NCBI GenBank assembly: GCA_037157565.1
Contig: JAZHRO010000054.1
Coordinates: 14,987,501-15,051,500, forward strand
DNA: 64,000 nucleotides
Reading direction: 5' to 3'
Source: Thalassia testudinum
Taxonomy: Eukaryota; Streptophyta; Magnoliopsida; Alismatales; Hydrocharitaceae
Shown: positions 1 through 13,100 of the stretch, in pieces
How positions within the stretch are numbered: the stretch's first letter is position 1
Layout: every line of letters begins with the position of its first letter
Notes under the pieces: generated by a model
Told to the model about the DNA's origin: nothing
Seen by the model: only the letters and a program-made list of their open reading frames with translations
The model's database searches: none
Translations under genes and position numbers: made by a program

Positions 1-1970
1 ATGTACGGGACATGAAGAAGCATTATGTTTTTGTGCTTTGATCAAACCACCTTCCCTATCTGGCCACATGTCAGTAGAGGTGGCCAAACAACAAAAAGAA
101 TGTAAATTCAAATTGGCGTTCCTGGTCATTCTACTTCTGTGTTCTATTTAGAAGTTGGAAAATTTATTTCTTGTGCATAGCAAGTACTTTGCATTCTATC
201 TGACAAATATATAATGCTGCCTGCGCAACAGCCTCATTCTCGGTTTTGACTAGTTACTTCTGTAACTTTTACCTGGATGTCTGAGGAACTCTTGGCGCTT
301 TGTTCAACCAGAAATCATCTGCATTTTCTCTGACACTTCACCTGATATTTATTTATTTATTTCCCCGGATTGCTTAGACCATGGCAATTCCAAGTACTTC
401 GGATGGACAATTTTAAGATGATTGTATTCATTTGACTGTGTATGCACTACAAACATCAGACAATCACAGGAGAATTGGTTCTCTCTATCATGACTTTTTG
501 GAGGTGGCCTTGAAAGTCTTGTGTTTCAGTGTATGGTGGATTGGATGGATTTTACAGTGCGTCTCCGTGGCCTCATTCTCTGTCCTCATAAATGGTTTGC
601 CTGAAGGCTTCTTTAGAGGCTCCTTGGGAGTTAAGACAAGATGATCCAGTCAGCCCTGGCCTATTCACTATTGTGGTCCAATTCCTTCCAGAGATGATTG
701 ATTCTAAATTTAAGTGATTAAATTTCGACGGCAGGCCGATATCAATTTTATGTTGAAACATGGTGGTTTCGGCGAAATTTGGGTGATTTTTTTCCCATTT
801 CGTCAAAATGTGGTGAAATGTCGAGTGCATTTCAATGGTTGCTATTGTTATTGCTCACATTCTTCATTGTTGCTGCTGGTGTTGCTATGTTCTAAACTTC
901 CTATTGTGACTTTTCCATTGAAAATTGGATTTTTTTTTCATCTACCTCAAAAAAGATTATACTAAAATATTAACTCATACTTACTTGATGCCAACAACTC
1001 TAATAACTAATGGAGAAATTAAGTATCACTCTTCCCCTCCTCTTTATCTACTTGAATGCTTTGTCTACATTTTATCTTTTTCTCAAGAAAAAGATTTTTC
1101 ACTATTGTTGGTATATGGCAACTACAACTACTGCTTTGTAGCCGGTTGTTTTCTTGAAGTTTGATTCCATTCCAAATCTACATCTATCCTTAATTATAGA
1201 GTAAATCTAAACTAGATCTACTATTATTATCAACATTTAGGTTTAATTACAATTTATAGTTGAAATAATTATTCATTTAAATAGGAAGTATAGGATAAGG
1301 TTTAGGATTTGTGGCTTAAATGGAAATAGTTATTCTTAAAATTCTAATCATTTGGTTGATTACTCTTGTCATTTTTGTCGACTTGTGTTGATGTGCCTTC
1401 GGCGTGCTTTCGAAATTGACTATTTTCAAGGCATTGAAATTATCAAAATTCAACATCAGAACACAGATGTTCCACGGCATGTCCTTGACGTACTTGCGAA
1501 ATGTACACTTGAAAATTTATCGAAATGATATTGAAATTGACACTTCGAACCTTGCCATTAAGCCTCTAAATTCAGAGGTAATTTGACATCTTCATACCTC
1601 TTCTACGTTGACAACTTGCTTGGTGTTAAAACGATGCTCCAGGTCCTTCTTGGCACTTCATAGATGTTTGAAGGACTTTGGTGAGCCATCTGGACTTCAG
1701 AAAAATGAAGAGGAAAGCCTTGTCTTCCTTTCCAAGAGAATCAGATTTGCCCTCCCTCTTTTTACCTGTAAGTGTGATCTACATTGGACTACCTCTTCTC
1801 CAAGTATCTGGGTCTATCATTGGCGGTGGCTCAAAACAGGGTCGTGGTTCTCTCCCCTCTGGTGTATAGAATTAGGAGCATTATTTGCGGGTGGAAGGTA
1901 GGGCCTTGTCTTTTGTTAGTAGGTTGCAAGTCCTCACGTTAGTGGTATATGGCTCTGCACATTACTGTGT
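1..1970. other. Intergenic, no recognisable gene
   Basis: I see no coding region with family resemblance and no clear element ends on either strand. The short open frames are unconserved, and the DNA is moderately AT-rich with ordinary low-complexity patches. Confidence 0.5.
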
Positions 1971-2148
1971 GGGGTATACACTAGTTCTAGGCAGCATTTT
2001 GGACTGAATTGCTGCTTGTGTGTGTCTTTCTTTGGGGTCACAAGAGGCATGAGGTAGCATGGGGTATACACTAGTTCTAGGCAGCATTTTGGACTGAATT
2101 GATGCTTGTGTGTCTTTCTTTGGGGTCACAAGAGGCATGAGGTAGCAT
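1971..2148. repeat. Tandem duplication, two ~90-bp units
   Basis: Two nearly identical units lie head to tail, at 1971-2060 and 2061-2148. Both begin GGGGTATACACTAGTTC and end near GAGGCATGAGGTAGCAT. Copy 2 differs by one substitution (GCTGCTTG versus GATGCTTG) and lacks one TG dinucleotide in a TG run. The near identity implies a recent local duplication. No gene function is apparent. Confidence 0.9.
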
Positions 2149-3743
2149 GGTCCTTCCCAAGGAGGAGGGTGGTCTGGGATCGAGAAGGATGGAAGGCCTA
2201 CAAGCAACACATCTTACTTGGTGGACCTAGTTTATGCTCAGTGATAACTCCTCTATTTGGGCTTCCTGGATGAGAAAATGCTATTTGGGACATGAGTCAT
2301 TCTGGAAGTTGCAGCCTAAACCCATGGACCCTTGTGTTTGGAAGGGTCTGTTGAACAATTGGTACCTGACCTAGGGGCATCTCAGAGTGTGAAGATGGTT
2401 GGGGCTGGAAGGGTTGATCCACCATGGGACTTGGCCTTCGACAGAACATCTCTGGGGTGCCACAAGACAAGGTTAATTGGTGGAGCATTGAATGGTTTCC
2501 AAAATTCTCATGTCGCCTGTTCTGTATCATTTCCTCTTGCTGTCTATAATAAAGAGGATGAATCCTTGTCTCCTCTCTTTTCCCAATGTGATTTCTCAGC
2601 CTATATATGGAAGTGACGCTGCGTGAAGTTGGGTCTTCTCCTATAGTGCATACCATACTAAAACTTAACAATGGTGGTGACTGGCCATCACCTGTGATGA
2701 TTCCTTCATGTGCACTACTCTTAAAATCCCGGGACAACGGTAACTAAATCCGCTAGAGGATTTGGGCGATGAGATGATATGCCTGCAACTCCTTTTCAGG
2801 CGATGATTTGTCTGCTATTCGGCCCCTTAAACTCTTCCTCTGTTACAAGCAATCGCCATTCCCATTTTGATGAACTAACCGATTGCTGGGGGAAGATAAA
2901 GAGGTAGTCTCTTTCTCATCGTTACTCTCTTAGTTAGCATACTAACTAAAGAGAGTAGAGGCAATTGATGATGGAAGAAAAATCATTCTAATTAATACTG
3001 ACCTAATAGGCCCAACAATGAATAACAAAAAAGGCCTCTTAGGGCCCAATAAGTAAACAAGTAGAATGTCTAATTCGTCCACAGTTAGGCAAGTGAAGGA
3101 ATAAGCCTACCTGGAAAACTTGGCTGATCCGGGTAAGCCCTACCTCGCCCGTCAGAATGAATTATCATGACAAGCCAAGCTCTCCTTGCAGGGTAAGTTG
3201 ACTCGTTAAGTTTAGCTTGGCTGGTAGAACAAACTTACTTGGCAAACCTAACAGGTTGGGTAAGTTAGCATTGCTCGACAAAATTAGGTGGATGCTTCTG
3301 TGGCTTTCGTTGACAGATTAATGATTACTATCATACCTACGACCTCGAATTATTAGGAGTCATGACTACCTTGAGGTTATCATAAACCACCCACTCGCAT
3401 GTCCATGATCTCCACTACTCGAGTAGATCGGAGCACACCACGTGGATTATCAAGACGCGCAATCCATAAATACCAGGATTCTTGGAAAAGTGGGGTACGC
3501 ACGCATAGAGAATAAGAGAGCACCAATTGTATCCTGTATGATATGAAACACTCTCTTTAGACATATACTATTTTCGGTGGAACTGGGTAATCAATTCCAT
3601 TGTCTTCTTTATGTGTGATTACTTGATTGAACGGACTTAATCTTATTCTCAAATCCAAATAGGGCTCATTTTGGTAGGCTCGAACACATGCCCCCTCGAA
3701 GCCCTAGGCTCCTTTGAGAGGAATCACTTTAAATTATGGGAGG
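2149..3743. other. Intergenic, unassigned; one strong hairpin
   Basis: No gene is recognised. A near-perfect inverted repeat lies at about 2921-2954 (ACTCTCTTAGTTAG facing CTAACTAAAGAGAGT). A TATA-like CATAAATA stands near 3465. The stretch could be a decayed transposon, but I found no matching termini or protein remnant. Confidence 0.35.
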
Positions 3744-3748
3744 CAGGT
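3744..3748. other. Target-site duplication, left copy (CAGGT)
   Basis: CAGGT lies directly before the TG of the solo LTR and recurs at 6406-6410 directly after its terminal CA. A 5-bp duplication is what Ty3/gypsy integrases make. Confidence 0.9.
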
Positions 3749-6405
3749 TGTAACGACCCGATTCCAGAATCCCTATGAGACACGAGAATCGGACCGACTC
3801 GATTAAACCCAAGACCTGGTCGTCCAACGAGGAAGTAACCAAAAGAGCAGTAAAATAAACCACATTCAACATGAATATAATTAACAGTAAGAAAATACAG
3901 CAGTAAGGAAAGAAACCACTACAGTATGTACCACCACAACAGTAGAACAACATTCATAACATAATATGAACTGCAAGTAAAGAAAAGTACAGCGGAAACA
4001 AGAACTACTCACTACAGTGGAACCAAAAAGAGGTACAAGAGAACAGTGGTAACTCTACTGGACCCTACTCGGCCCAGCGTCCTCTGCAGCCGCTGACCCT
4101 GGCTGCTCAACACCTGGTTCTGAAAGGTAACGAGTGTAACACGTCAGCAAAACGCTGAGTAGAGTGGCAGCTAAACTAAAGAAACAGTAAAGTGTATAGT
4201 AGCTGTTTTAATTTTCTTTCTTCCTTTATTTACGTCTTTCTATTGTTTCACAATTTATCTATTTCTCAGATCCTTCACTTGATCTCGAATGTTCCTCGTG
4301 GGAACGATCTTGATTGCAGTCTTTTCCGAACAGTAGAAGTAGCACGTGGTGCTCTCCTGGCCGGGAGAGTCCCCCGTGGTGATCCTACTCTCAGTCAACC
4401 ACCCCAAGGTCACTGACAGACGTAACGGTGACTATGGCATGCGCGGTAAACGCACGGGTAGCTAATCCGCACTGGCACGCGGTCAGTCGTTTCCGTTAAC
4501 GGGTGCGCCTAAAGCATAGCACGGAACCGGTACAGGGCAGAGCCCTCTCAGTAACAGGGGTCCAACCTCTCCACAGTAACCAAACAGGGGCCTTGCCCCT
4601 CCACAGTCCGCGCACCCTCGCCTGACTACCCTGGTTTGCCCCAGTGAGCCTAACAAGTCGGTGTAGGAGGCTAGCAGAACCCCGGGGCCCGTGGGGTAGC
4701 TAGTACCTCCCTCTACTAGTAGCTCTCCTCGGTACTACGTACACGAGGGCCAGCAAGTCGGTACAGAGTGGCCAGTACTAACCCCGGGTCCCTGGGGCGG
4801 TTGGCTCCGCTTGCACTCAACAGGGGGACAGTCGCTCTCCTTGGTACTTCGTACTCAAGGGCCAGCTCACTTCCCCAATTCTATTCCATTCACTTTCCAG
4901 GAGTTCTACTCTTAATTCCCCGTAGGGTTCCAGCTCTTTAACTCAGCGCATTCCGGTTTCACCTTTCCAGTTTCACGTTCATACATCCCATATTCTTAAT
5001 CATGTTCATTTATTCATAACAGGCAGCTGTTAATTCAATTCACAGGCAGTTATTGTTTCCTTTCCACATTTTCCAAGACTGCAGTATTCATACATTCCAC
5101 TAGTTTTCCCGTCCTAGGATTCATGTCATATCCTAGGATCTATCAATAAATCTAGTTTTCCAGCCCTAAGATTTATGCAACACCGTATGATCTACCATTC
5201 AATCTATTTCTCATTCCTAGGATTCATGCAATGTCCTACATTCTATTTATGGTTTCATAATTTAACAGATTATACTTAAAGCCACTCTACCGGTTACAAC
5301 AGGCGAACTGGGGGCGTGGTCGGGAATCCCGCGTGCCTCCGCAACCCTCGAGACTGCAACGGAACGGGGTCCTATCACAAGGATCAAACACAAGGAGTTT
5401 CTCAAAACAGTATATAGCTACTGTAGACGGATAGAGGATGTAATTCCGAAAAGCACGCAACTTGAAACGCGGAAAACGGACTCCGAACGGGCCCTAAACG
5501 GGTCGAAAACGACGAAACAGTGCAAAATCAGACGTTTGGAACTTATTCCAGACGTCTTAAAAAGTGGATCAGGGGTTACCTTGCTCTGCATGGTCTCTCA
5601 AACGTCCAGAAGCCTGCGGGGGCGTCTGGCCTAGTTCCTAGACGTCCGATGGTCACCCCAGACGTCTGGAAGTCGTTCCCGTCGTCTGGCACTTCAGCCA
5701 GACGTCTGATTCGCGTTGGATGCGAATCTCAGAACCTGCGTGTACCCATTTCCTCTCTCTCTTAGTACGTCAGTCGAAGAAGAGGAAGAAGACGGAATAA
5801 CTCATATTTCAGACGTCTGGACAGTCCTCCAGACGTCGCCCACATCGTCTGGCTAGACTCCTAGACGTCTGATTCTGGAAAATTTTTCAGAATCAGGGCG
5901 CTACTCGCCCTCCGCTCGCGACGCACGGCCGCGCTGCGAGTGCTTCGCCTGCTGCTCGAGCTACAGCAGGCCTCCCGCGCCACCCCGCGTCTGCTGCGCC
6001 CCCGCCGGCCGGCTCCCGCTGCCCCGGTAGGCTCGAGCTCTCACGGCCGATGCCTCCTCCCCTGCGCAGCACCTCCTCCTGCACCCGCCGCGGCTGTCGC
6101 CGCCGCCGCTCACTCACGCTTGCTCACGCGCACCGGCTGGAAGGAGAAGAGGAAGGGGGCGGAGGTGATGAGAGTGAGGGAGGGGGCGTGTCCTTTTAAA
6201 GTCGCGCGGGGAGGAGAGAGAGAGCGGACAGACAGCCTGCGGCCGCAGGAGAGAGGGAAAAAGAGAGAGCGTTCGCAGGTCTGCGCGCTCAGGCGGGCAG
6301 ACGAAACCGTTGGTGCCAAAAATAACCGATTTCCAGACGTCTGGTCAGACATCTGTGTCACTTTCCAGATGTCTTAAAAGACATCTGAAGCGCGCGTTCG
6401 TAACA
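3749..6405 (-). mobile_element. Solo LTR, Tekay/Del-type Ty3/gypsy
   Basis: The 2657-bp element begins TGTAACGACCCGA, ends GCGTTCGTAACA and is flanked by identical CAGGT. No pol or second LTR is present, so it is a solo LTR left by LTR-LTR recombination. It is homologous to the LTR at 60172-63013, which abuts a chromodomain pol tail on the minus strand. That comparison sets the sense strand here as minus and the family as Tekay/Del chromovirus. Landmarks shared with the copies at 21003 and 60172 include AACGATCTTGAT, the block CTGGCTGCTCAAC, and GCTGAGTAGAGTGG. The part at 5528-5880 and 6332-6388 is packed with CAGACGTCTG palindromes. Confidence 0.9.
5528..6388. repeat. Cluster of CAGACGTCTG-type palindromes in solo LTR
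   Basis: The sequence AGACGTCT, exact or with one change, recurs about a dozen times. It lies near 5548, 5635, 5662, 5699, 5810, 5830 and 5865, and again at 6332-6388. GACGTC is the C-box (ACGT-core) site recognised by plant bZIP factors, so the cluster may be LTR enhancer units. That role is inferred, not shown. Confidence 0.7.
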
Positions 6406-6410
6406 CAGGT
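6406..6410. other. Target-site duplication, right copy (CAGGT)
   Basis: Identical to 3744-3748. It marks the right end of the solo LTR insertion. Confidence 0.9.
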
Positions 6411-6747
6411 GCTTGCTGGTTCAACTTGGTGGATTTTTTAGTAGTCGAGGAAAGCTGGTGATTTTTTATAAGATCGGAGATGGATATTCACCACTCGTGT
6501 CATAGGGTCCAAGAGGCTGAATTCTCTGAACCAAGGAAGATATTTCGAATTTTTTTTTTTAGCCTGACTCAGGTCATATTTTGTACTCTGGATGTTGGCC
6601 GTTAGTGCTGTACTGCTGTCGGGAGAAGGAATGGACCCTCCTCAATTTTTTAACTTCTGTTTGTAGTAACTTATATTTACCCCTGTAATAAAGTTACAAA
6701 GGAAAACAATGCCATCTGTGCAAAAGCTACCTTATCATCTACTCTCT
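6411..6747. other. Intergenic, nothing seen
   Basis: Unique-looking sequence that continues the pre-insertion locus. No gene or element is recognised. Confidence 0.5.
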
Positions 6748-6750
6748 TTA

Positions 6751-7048
6751 GGCCCAGTTTGCTGAGGGAGATAGCCTATTAAAATAAGGGTTAATCATAT
6801 TTGGTGGGAATGATATTTTGATCTGGGTTAAGAGAACTTAATATAGGATAAGTTATTTTGGGATTGATGTGGGATACGTTATTTTTGTAGGTTATCTTAT
6901 GTATTTTCGCAAGTTAATTCAAAAATTTTCCAAACAACTATAGGTTAACCCACTATGATAACCCTTGTAACTTTCAAATAAAAATATAGGAAAACTCATA
7001 TTCAAAAAAATTATCTCATAGCATTTATCCTTCTATCCAAACTAACCC
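6751..7048. mobile_element. Tourist-like (PIF/Harbinger) MITE
   Basis: A 298-bp AT-rich segment opens GGCCCAGTTTGCTGAGGG and closes TATCCAAACTAACCC, so the ends form an imperfect terminal inverted repeat around AGTTTG/CAAACT. TTA stands on both sides (6748-6750 and 7049-7051), the 3-bp target duplication typical of PIF/Harbinger MITEs. There is no coding capacity. The call rests on ends, size and target site, not on a named family. Confidence 0.6.
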
Positions 7049-7878
7049 TTAAGTAACAGCGGTGTCATATTCTACTTTATTCTCTTTCTTGCAGCCTTTT
7101 GTGTTTCCTATGATACTCTGTTCATACATTAATGCTACCAACCTTCCTTTTTTGGCTGATGGTAGGATTGCATTTTATTCTCCATCTCACTTATCTTGAT
7201 TATATGATCTAAACCTGTGTTATCCAAAGGAACAAAATTTGTTACTACTTCCTGATCTATCTATCTTTCTATCTAACTATCTATCTATCTTTTGATGGGA
7301 AACGACTCCTTGATCATTTCGTACTTGAGTGCTTACTTATAAACAGATGACATGTGCATACGTAATTTTTAAACATTCCACTTGAAATACTACTGGTAAA
7401 CTTCATCTTTTTCGTTCAGGCTGGTGGTGATGGCAGGGGTTGACTCTGACATGCAGTTGAACTGCAGAGAATTTCATTTTAAGCGGCTATTCTTTTTGGA
7501 AAAACTGCAGGTCGGATGATTCATGACATCTAAGTTTTCTTTGGATCACCGTTTAAGGAAATTGCTTTCTGCTTCAACCAGAGTCATCGGCAACATTGAA
7601 CCTATTTTTAAATTCTAAGGTTAGATGGAAAATGAGATTTCTGATCTTGTTTTTTGGATGTCTTAGGAAGTAACAGCAAAAGTTATACTTTTCAAGATAA
7701 TTAAACTTTTCAGGGGGTTTCATTCCTGAATTTTATTAAAAATGCAAAAAACATGTAAAATCATGGATCATAAAGCAAAGAAAAAAAAAAGAAATTTGAG
7801 GACCGCAGTTTAAAAATGAAAAAGTTCACGTACCCTTTCAAAAGTAGATATATATTTTTTGAGAAGGTAAATATGTTA

Positions 7879-7934
7879 GGGATGGGATTTGACCCCTTGA
7901 CTAGTAAGATACTTTACCACCAAGTCAACCCCTT
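7879..7934 (-). other. tRNA-like / pol III box-like sequence (possible SINE head)
   Basis: On the minus strand GGGGTTGACTTGGTGGTAAAG is followed about 20 bases later by GGGGTCAAATCCC. This resembles tRNA D-arm (A-box) and T-arm (B-box, GGTTCGANTCC) motifs with the usual spacing. Stem pairing is poor, so it is at most a tRNA-derived relic or SINE head. Confidence 0.3.
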
Positions 7935-8577
7935 GGTGGCAATATTACTGATGATATTTGGTTATATTACATTGGTAATATTCAAATCATGGGTGTAATT
8001 TTATTTATAATTAAATATCATCAATGTAATTTAATTTTTTAGGTGAACTTTCGTATTTGTGCATTAAGAATTGGAACTTCTCAGAAATGACTTAGGAATC
8101 AGCACCATTGAGAAACTGGATGTAACGCATTCGTACAAGTCTATGTATGTGGCTTTGCTTACATTGAAGCGGCTTTTATGAAATATTCATAGAGTGATGA
8201 GATTAAAAGCATGTTGTCTCTCATATCATGCAGGCTAGTCTTTGTTTGCATGAATCAATTCTTTGCCTCATTATACTCTATTGTGATTTTGCATAAGCAA
8301 GATCATGCTTAAAGATTCCTTTCAACAACTTTTTGGATTTTGTTTTCCTCTAGATTCTCTTGTAAGAGTGTCTCTCGTATGATGTGGGTTCTATATGGAT
8401 TTTTCACCTCATTGTGAGCTATCATGTTGGATGAAGCTTCCATAAGCATGGTTATGCTTAAAGTTTTTTCTTTTTTTCAACTCTTGTTTGAAATTCCTGT
8501 CCTTTCAGTTTCCTTCTATTGATTTCAGGTCATATGTAAAGCAGAAGACTAGAATTGGTAATACATTTTCCATATTT

Positions 8578-8699
8578 TAGATATGTGGAAAGGAGAGAGC
8601 AGCTAGGAGGGAAGAATGTGGGATTCTATGCATTGGACAATCTTTTTGAAGGATACTGCTGGAGAACAAAGAAGCTGAGACATGATTTTGGGGCTATTG
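8578..8699 (+). other. Possible orphan exon, unrecognised
   Basis: An open 120-bp stretch lies between a good acceptor (CATATTTTAG) and a good donor (GTAAGTGG). It encodes a charged segment with YALDNLFEGYCW near its middle. The codons look plausible, but I recognise no family and find no partner exons nearby with confidence. It could be a leftover exon of a decayed gene or chance. Confidence 0.25.
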
Positions 8700-10188
8700 G
8701 TAAGTGGTGTGTATTCCCTTGTTGGATTAGGTATATACGGACGTTTCCTCAGCGGATCCTACCTGCCCCTTTCGGTCATAACACGCGTAGATCCATAATA
8801 AAAAAAACTCTCTTCATTTCTCATTGATTTCTTGATTATTTCCAATCAAAATATCATTCTTGATTATAACAGCCTTGACCTTTTTCCTCTTGTGCTCGAC
8901 CATCATGGTCGATCTTTCCAGTTCCCAACACTTTCCTGATGGTTATGTAAACAGGAAGCTTTGACAACTGAAGGGCAGTTTTGTTCAACTCATACTTTGG
9001 CTGCCAAAGATACCCTGGAAAAGAAAAAGTCATGCATGTCGGATGATTTTGTCATCGAATTAAAGCTATCCTCTGGCTTCCAAATCCTCGTCCACGGCCT
9101 TATCCAATGCTTGCATCCAATGGATTTGGAATATATAATTTCTTTCTTATTTGAACCTGAACAGAAAGCTAGACGTCTTTTTGCGGCCCTTTTTACACAT
9201 CCTTCCTGGTTACCAAAAAGAAAAAGCTTCTTTCTTCTTACTTCTTCCAATCAAGAAAGGACAGAAGAATGAAGAGGAAGAAAGTGCGTGAGCGGATCCA
9301 AAGGATTTCTTTCCCTTCCTCTGTCTGAACTTCCTTTCTCTAAATTCACCCTGAGGTATTTGTTTCATACCTCCTTATCTTTGGTCAATAGCCCTCCTTC
9401 AAACCCTCACTTCCGATCCCATCCCCGCGGAAATGAAAAGGGTCGATTTATCTGCTTGAACCTTTTATATTGGAGTGAACAATCGTGGTCGAGCAGGCAG
9501 CTTTATGGTGACGAGCATGTGTTTGTACAAAGACGGGTATTATCATAGTTTTTATGGAAGGCAATTGGAGTTGCATGATTTGCTTTGAGTAGACGTGCGT
9601 GCAAAATTCCCAATTTATTTTGGGCACTGGAAACATGACACGGATGTGCGGACAGTTTTATACACAATCTATAACAGTTTTTGATGGGGGTACAAGATGA
9701 CAAGTGGGAACTCACCCACGAGCGGATCCGGCTTTCTTAATAGAGGGTTGATTTGGTGCATCCATTTCGGTATGCACGTTTGTGTACTTGTAAAGTAACC
9801 CATTTATTTTCTTGACAAGGCAGAGGGGCTGGAAGTCGGCAACCGATGTCCCACTCCATCCCTTGCTTTGCCCAAAACACACACGTCTTTCTTGTTTGTC
9901 CTTGAACACACCTCTTTCTTGGGTCACACGAGAACGATTTGGACATAACCTTCCCCACACTTCTCCAAATTGGAATCCAATTCCTCTTCCAAGTCCCTTT
10001 CCCAACTCTATCCCACACCCCTAATGCTCTCCCCGTCCAGATGGCATCTTCCCGCCACCATTTAAAAGTTAAAACCATGCACCCTCCATCCAAATAACAA
10101 AAAGAGGTGTGGAGGCCCATCGGCAATATCATACAATTTCTTAAGCAAAATTTCATACCAGTCCTCTATCCCAAAATCTCTACATTTG

Positions 10189-13100
10189 ATGGGAACCAGA
10201 GGCCCCATCTCATGGGCACACCACCTCCTCCACATCTTCCTCTTCCAGTTGTTGCTGTCACGTTGGCAGGTGGAGGCGCTTGGGTGCAACTGGGGGACAC
10301 AGTCGACGCACCCGTTGCCCGGAGACGTGGTGGTGAGGCTGCTCAAGGATAACGGGTTCGAAAAGGTGAAGCTCTTCGAAGCCATGCCGTGGGCGCTGCG
10401 TGCGCTCGGGCACAGCGGCATACAGGTGATGCTGGGGATACCCAACGAGTTCCTGGCACCACTCGCCTCGAGCGTGAGTGTTGCTGAAGAGTGGGTGACC
10501 CGGAATGTGTCCACCTACATCTCAAAGTTCGGCGTAGATATCAGGTATACCACTTTCAGAATATATGCAATGCTGTTCAAATGCTAATCAAGTACTGGTT
10601 AATAGGGGTAATTAGTGGCTTTAATATGTTAATATTATCATCATCCATACATATAGTCTATGGTACATAGTATTTCAGAGTGTTCTTATATATCAAATTA
10701 AAGATCATTTGGAAACCCATTTCACAAATCATCATCAGATGGAGATTGCTTGCCCCTTAATCTTCCAGAGACGTTTGATAGTATGGAATTCCTTTTCCAT
10801 GTAGCCTTTTGATGATTCATCTTGATACTAGCTACTTGGCCCAACCAGATCAAGTTTAATGGTGGGCTCGAACTTGAGATACTATAGAATCCAAGTCACG
10901 GTCCATTTTATGGAAAGATCAAGTGATAATTTGAGGCATGAAAGGATCATTGGATGATTAATTGTTGTTAGGAAACCGACGACAGGTACGTGGCGGTTGG
11001 CAACGAACCATTTCTAAAGACGTACAAGGCCATGTACCAGCAAACGACCCTTCCCGCGCTCCAGAACATACAGGCAGCTCTCATCAAAGCCGGACTCTCC
11101 CATCAGGTAGCCTTACATTTTGAGGTGCAAAAAAATACATACATGAATAAATTAATTCGTCAAGAGCTAGTTGGTATGAAAAAAAAGTAAGGATTACGGT
11201 CGATTTACTTCTTAATTCATGGACTTTTTCGTATGCACCCTTAAAAAACTAAATTTCACCGGCGGTACGTACTTGTTCTTTTTCTTATATATATATTACC
11301 TGTAATATATATTTGGTTCTGCACTAAGTGTTACCGCTGGTATATATTCATTGTGGACTTGGAAATCACCAATGATATATTACGTGAGGCTTCTCTAATT
11401 ATCAATTAATTAGTTAATTAATTACAGGTGAAGGTGACGATCCCCCTCAATGCGGCCGTCTATCAATCGGAGTCGGGTCTCCCATCAGGGGGCGATTTCC
11501 GGTCGGACATACACGACCTGATGGTGAGGATCGTGCGGTTCCTGCGAGACAACGGGGGACCACTGACCATAAACATATACCCGTTCCTGAGCCTCTACGC
11601 CGACCCCCACTTCCCACTCGACTACGCCTTCTTCGGATCCGGAGCCTCACCCGTCGTGGACGGCTCCATCTCCTACACCAACGTCTTCGAGGCCAACTAC
11701 GACACCCTCATCGCTGCCCTCGACAAGAATGGCTTCTCCAACGTGGAGGTCCTATGAATAATCTTCTTGATTTAATGATTTTGGTTCTTGCAATAAGTAT
11801 ATCACTTCATCTATAATTAAGCTGCATGCACGGGGTCTATTTAATCAATTAACGATTCACCACGTTGCTATCAAATTAAGTCAGCACTCTAAACGCTATG
11901 AGAAAAAGCTGCAGTTGCAATTATGCTAATTATCGTTGTCATCGATAAGCAACTTACATGTGACGTGGATTTTTTTCTTGGGTTAGAAATCTTGTTTCAA
12001 TGCAAAGCTTCGTTTTTGGTAATTAGCCGCTCACCTCACAAGTTTGGTCTGAATTTACCAAGGAGGCAAAGCTTTCAACACCTTGTTTTTACTTAGACGA
12101 GACGGTCTTAGCCGGTGATAATTTTCCAACAGTTCGCATCGAAATAATTTTCAACAGCTGGTGATAATTCTGGGTTCTCGGATTCATTGCACCATCTTTC
12201 TCACTAAAGGAGAATCTGAATACGGAACATCTAAACTTTCACTCACACCCTTCTCTTATTGCTGCTATCATAAAATATTGCTCTCATTTTCTGATTATTT
12301 ACCTGTCAATCGATACCCTCTTCAAGCTGTAATGTATACCCTAAGGCTCTGTTTAGCTTGAAGGAGGTCAACGAATATCTTACGAGATATTCAAAGAATC
12401 AAAGAAGAATACTTCTCCTCCTCAACTACATCAACCTTCTAATTGCATCACATCAATAACTACATATAATAACATATACCTATTTTAACATAATATATAT
12501 ATATTAAATATATGTATTTACTGCATTACATCAACTCACCTTACTCTTATATAATAATATTAAAATATTATCTACTAATATCACCTTAACAAATCAATCA
12601 TTTTAATCCACTCTTATTTTATTTCCTCAAACAAATGCTCATGCAACTTACACCGTCACCTATTATGGCTCGAGATATCCCTATTCCTTGAGCAAACGAC
12701 CCAAGTTAACCTGTTAAAGTAATTGAAACGATTACATGCCCAGAAATGACCAATTGAATATTTATACAGTTGTTATGTCCAACATTTTATTCCCAATATA
12801 AAAAGGGTCATTTGATCTACTTCTCCTTCCAACCCTCTTGGATAGCCGTCAGCGGAAAGAGATGGACGGCCAATCATCTCCTGATATTCTTACTTTAAAA
12901 AAATGTCATCTGGTGTTAACTACTTATCGGTCGACACCGTAGGCTGACTAAAATTTCACTTGGTCCTCGAATTTTTACTTTTTTACTTGCAACGTTGAAT
13001 TGGTCTATTCTAACTAATTTTCGGTAAACTTTGACCAATATTACAGCTAGGTCAACCATGAAGAGTTACGTGCTAGATGTTATACACGTAATTAAATGAT

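Larger units (their letters stand above)
7052..10188. other. Intergenic with fragments; upstream region of GH17 gene
   Basis: No complete gene is seen. The stretch holds a (TCTA)n-like run at about 7253-7290, a tRNA-like sequence at 7879-7934, a possible orphan exon at 8578-8699, and AGCGGATCC at 8751, 9291 and 9721. The last few hundred bases are presumably promoter and 5' UTR of the glucanase gene, but I cannot place a TATA box with confidence. Confidence 0.4.

Noticed and set aside
5893..6377. GC-rich frames with Ala/Arg-rich translations inside the solo LTR
   Set aside because: They lie in the LTR and have no conserved domain. The homologous part of other LTR copies does not keep the frame.
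9712..10514. Minus-strand frames over the 5' part of the glucanase gene
   Set aside because: No family resemblance. They are antisense to the signal-peptide exon and 5' flank.
12349..12640. MITE inside glucanase intron 3
   Set aside because: The end similarity (CTGTTTAG versus CAAACAAATG) is weak and no target duplication was found. It is kept only as a remark on the intron.
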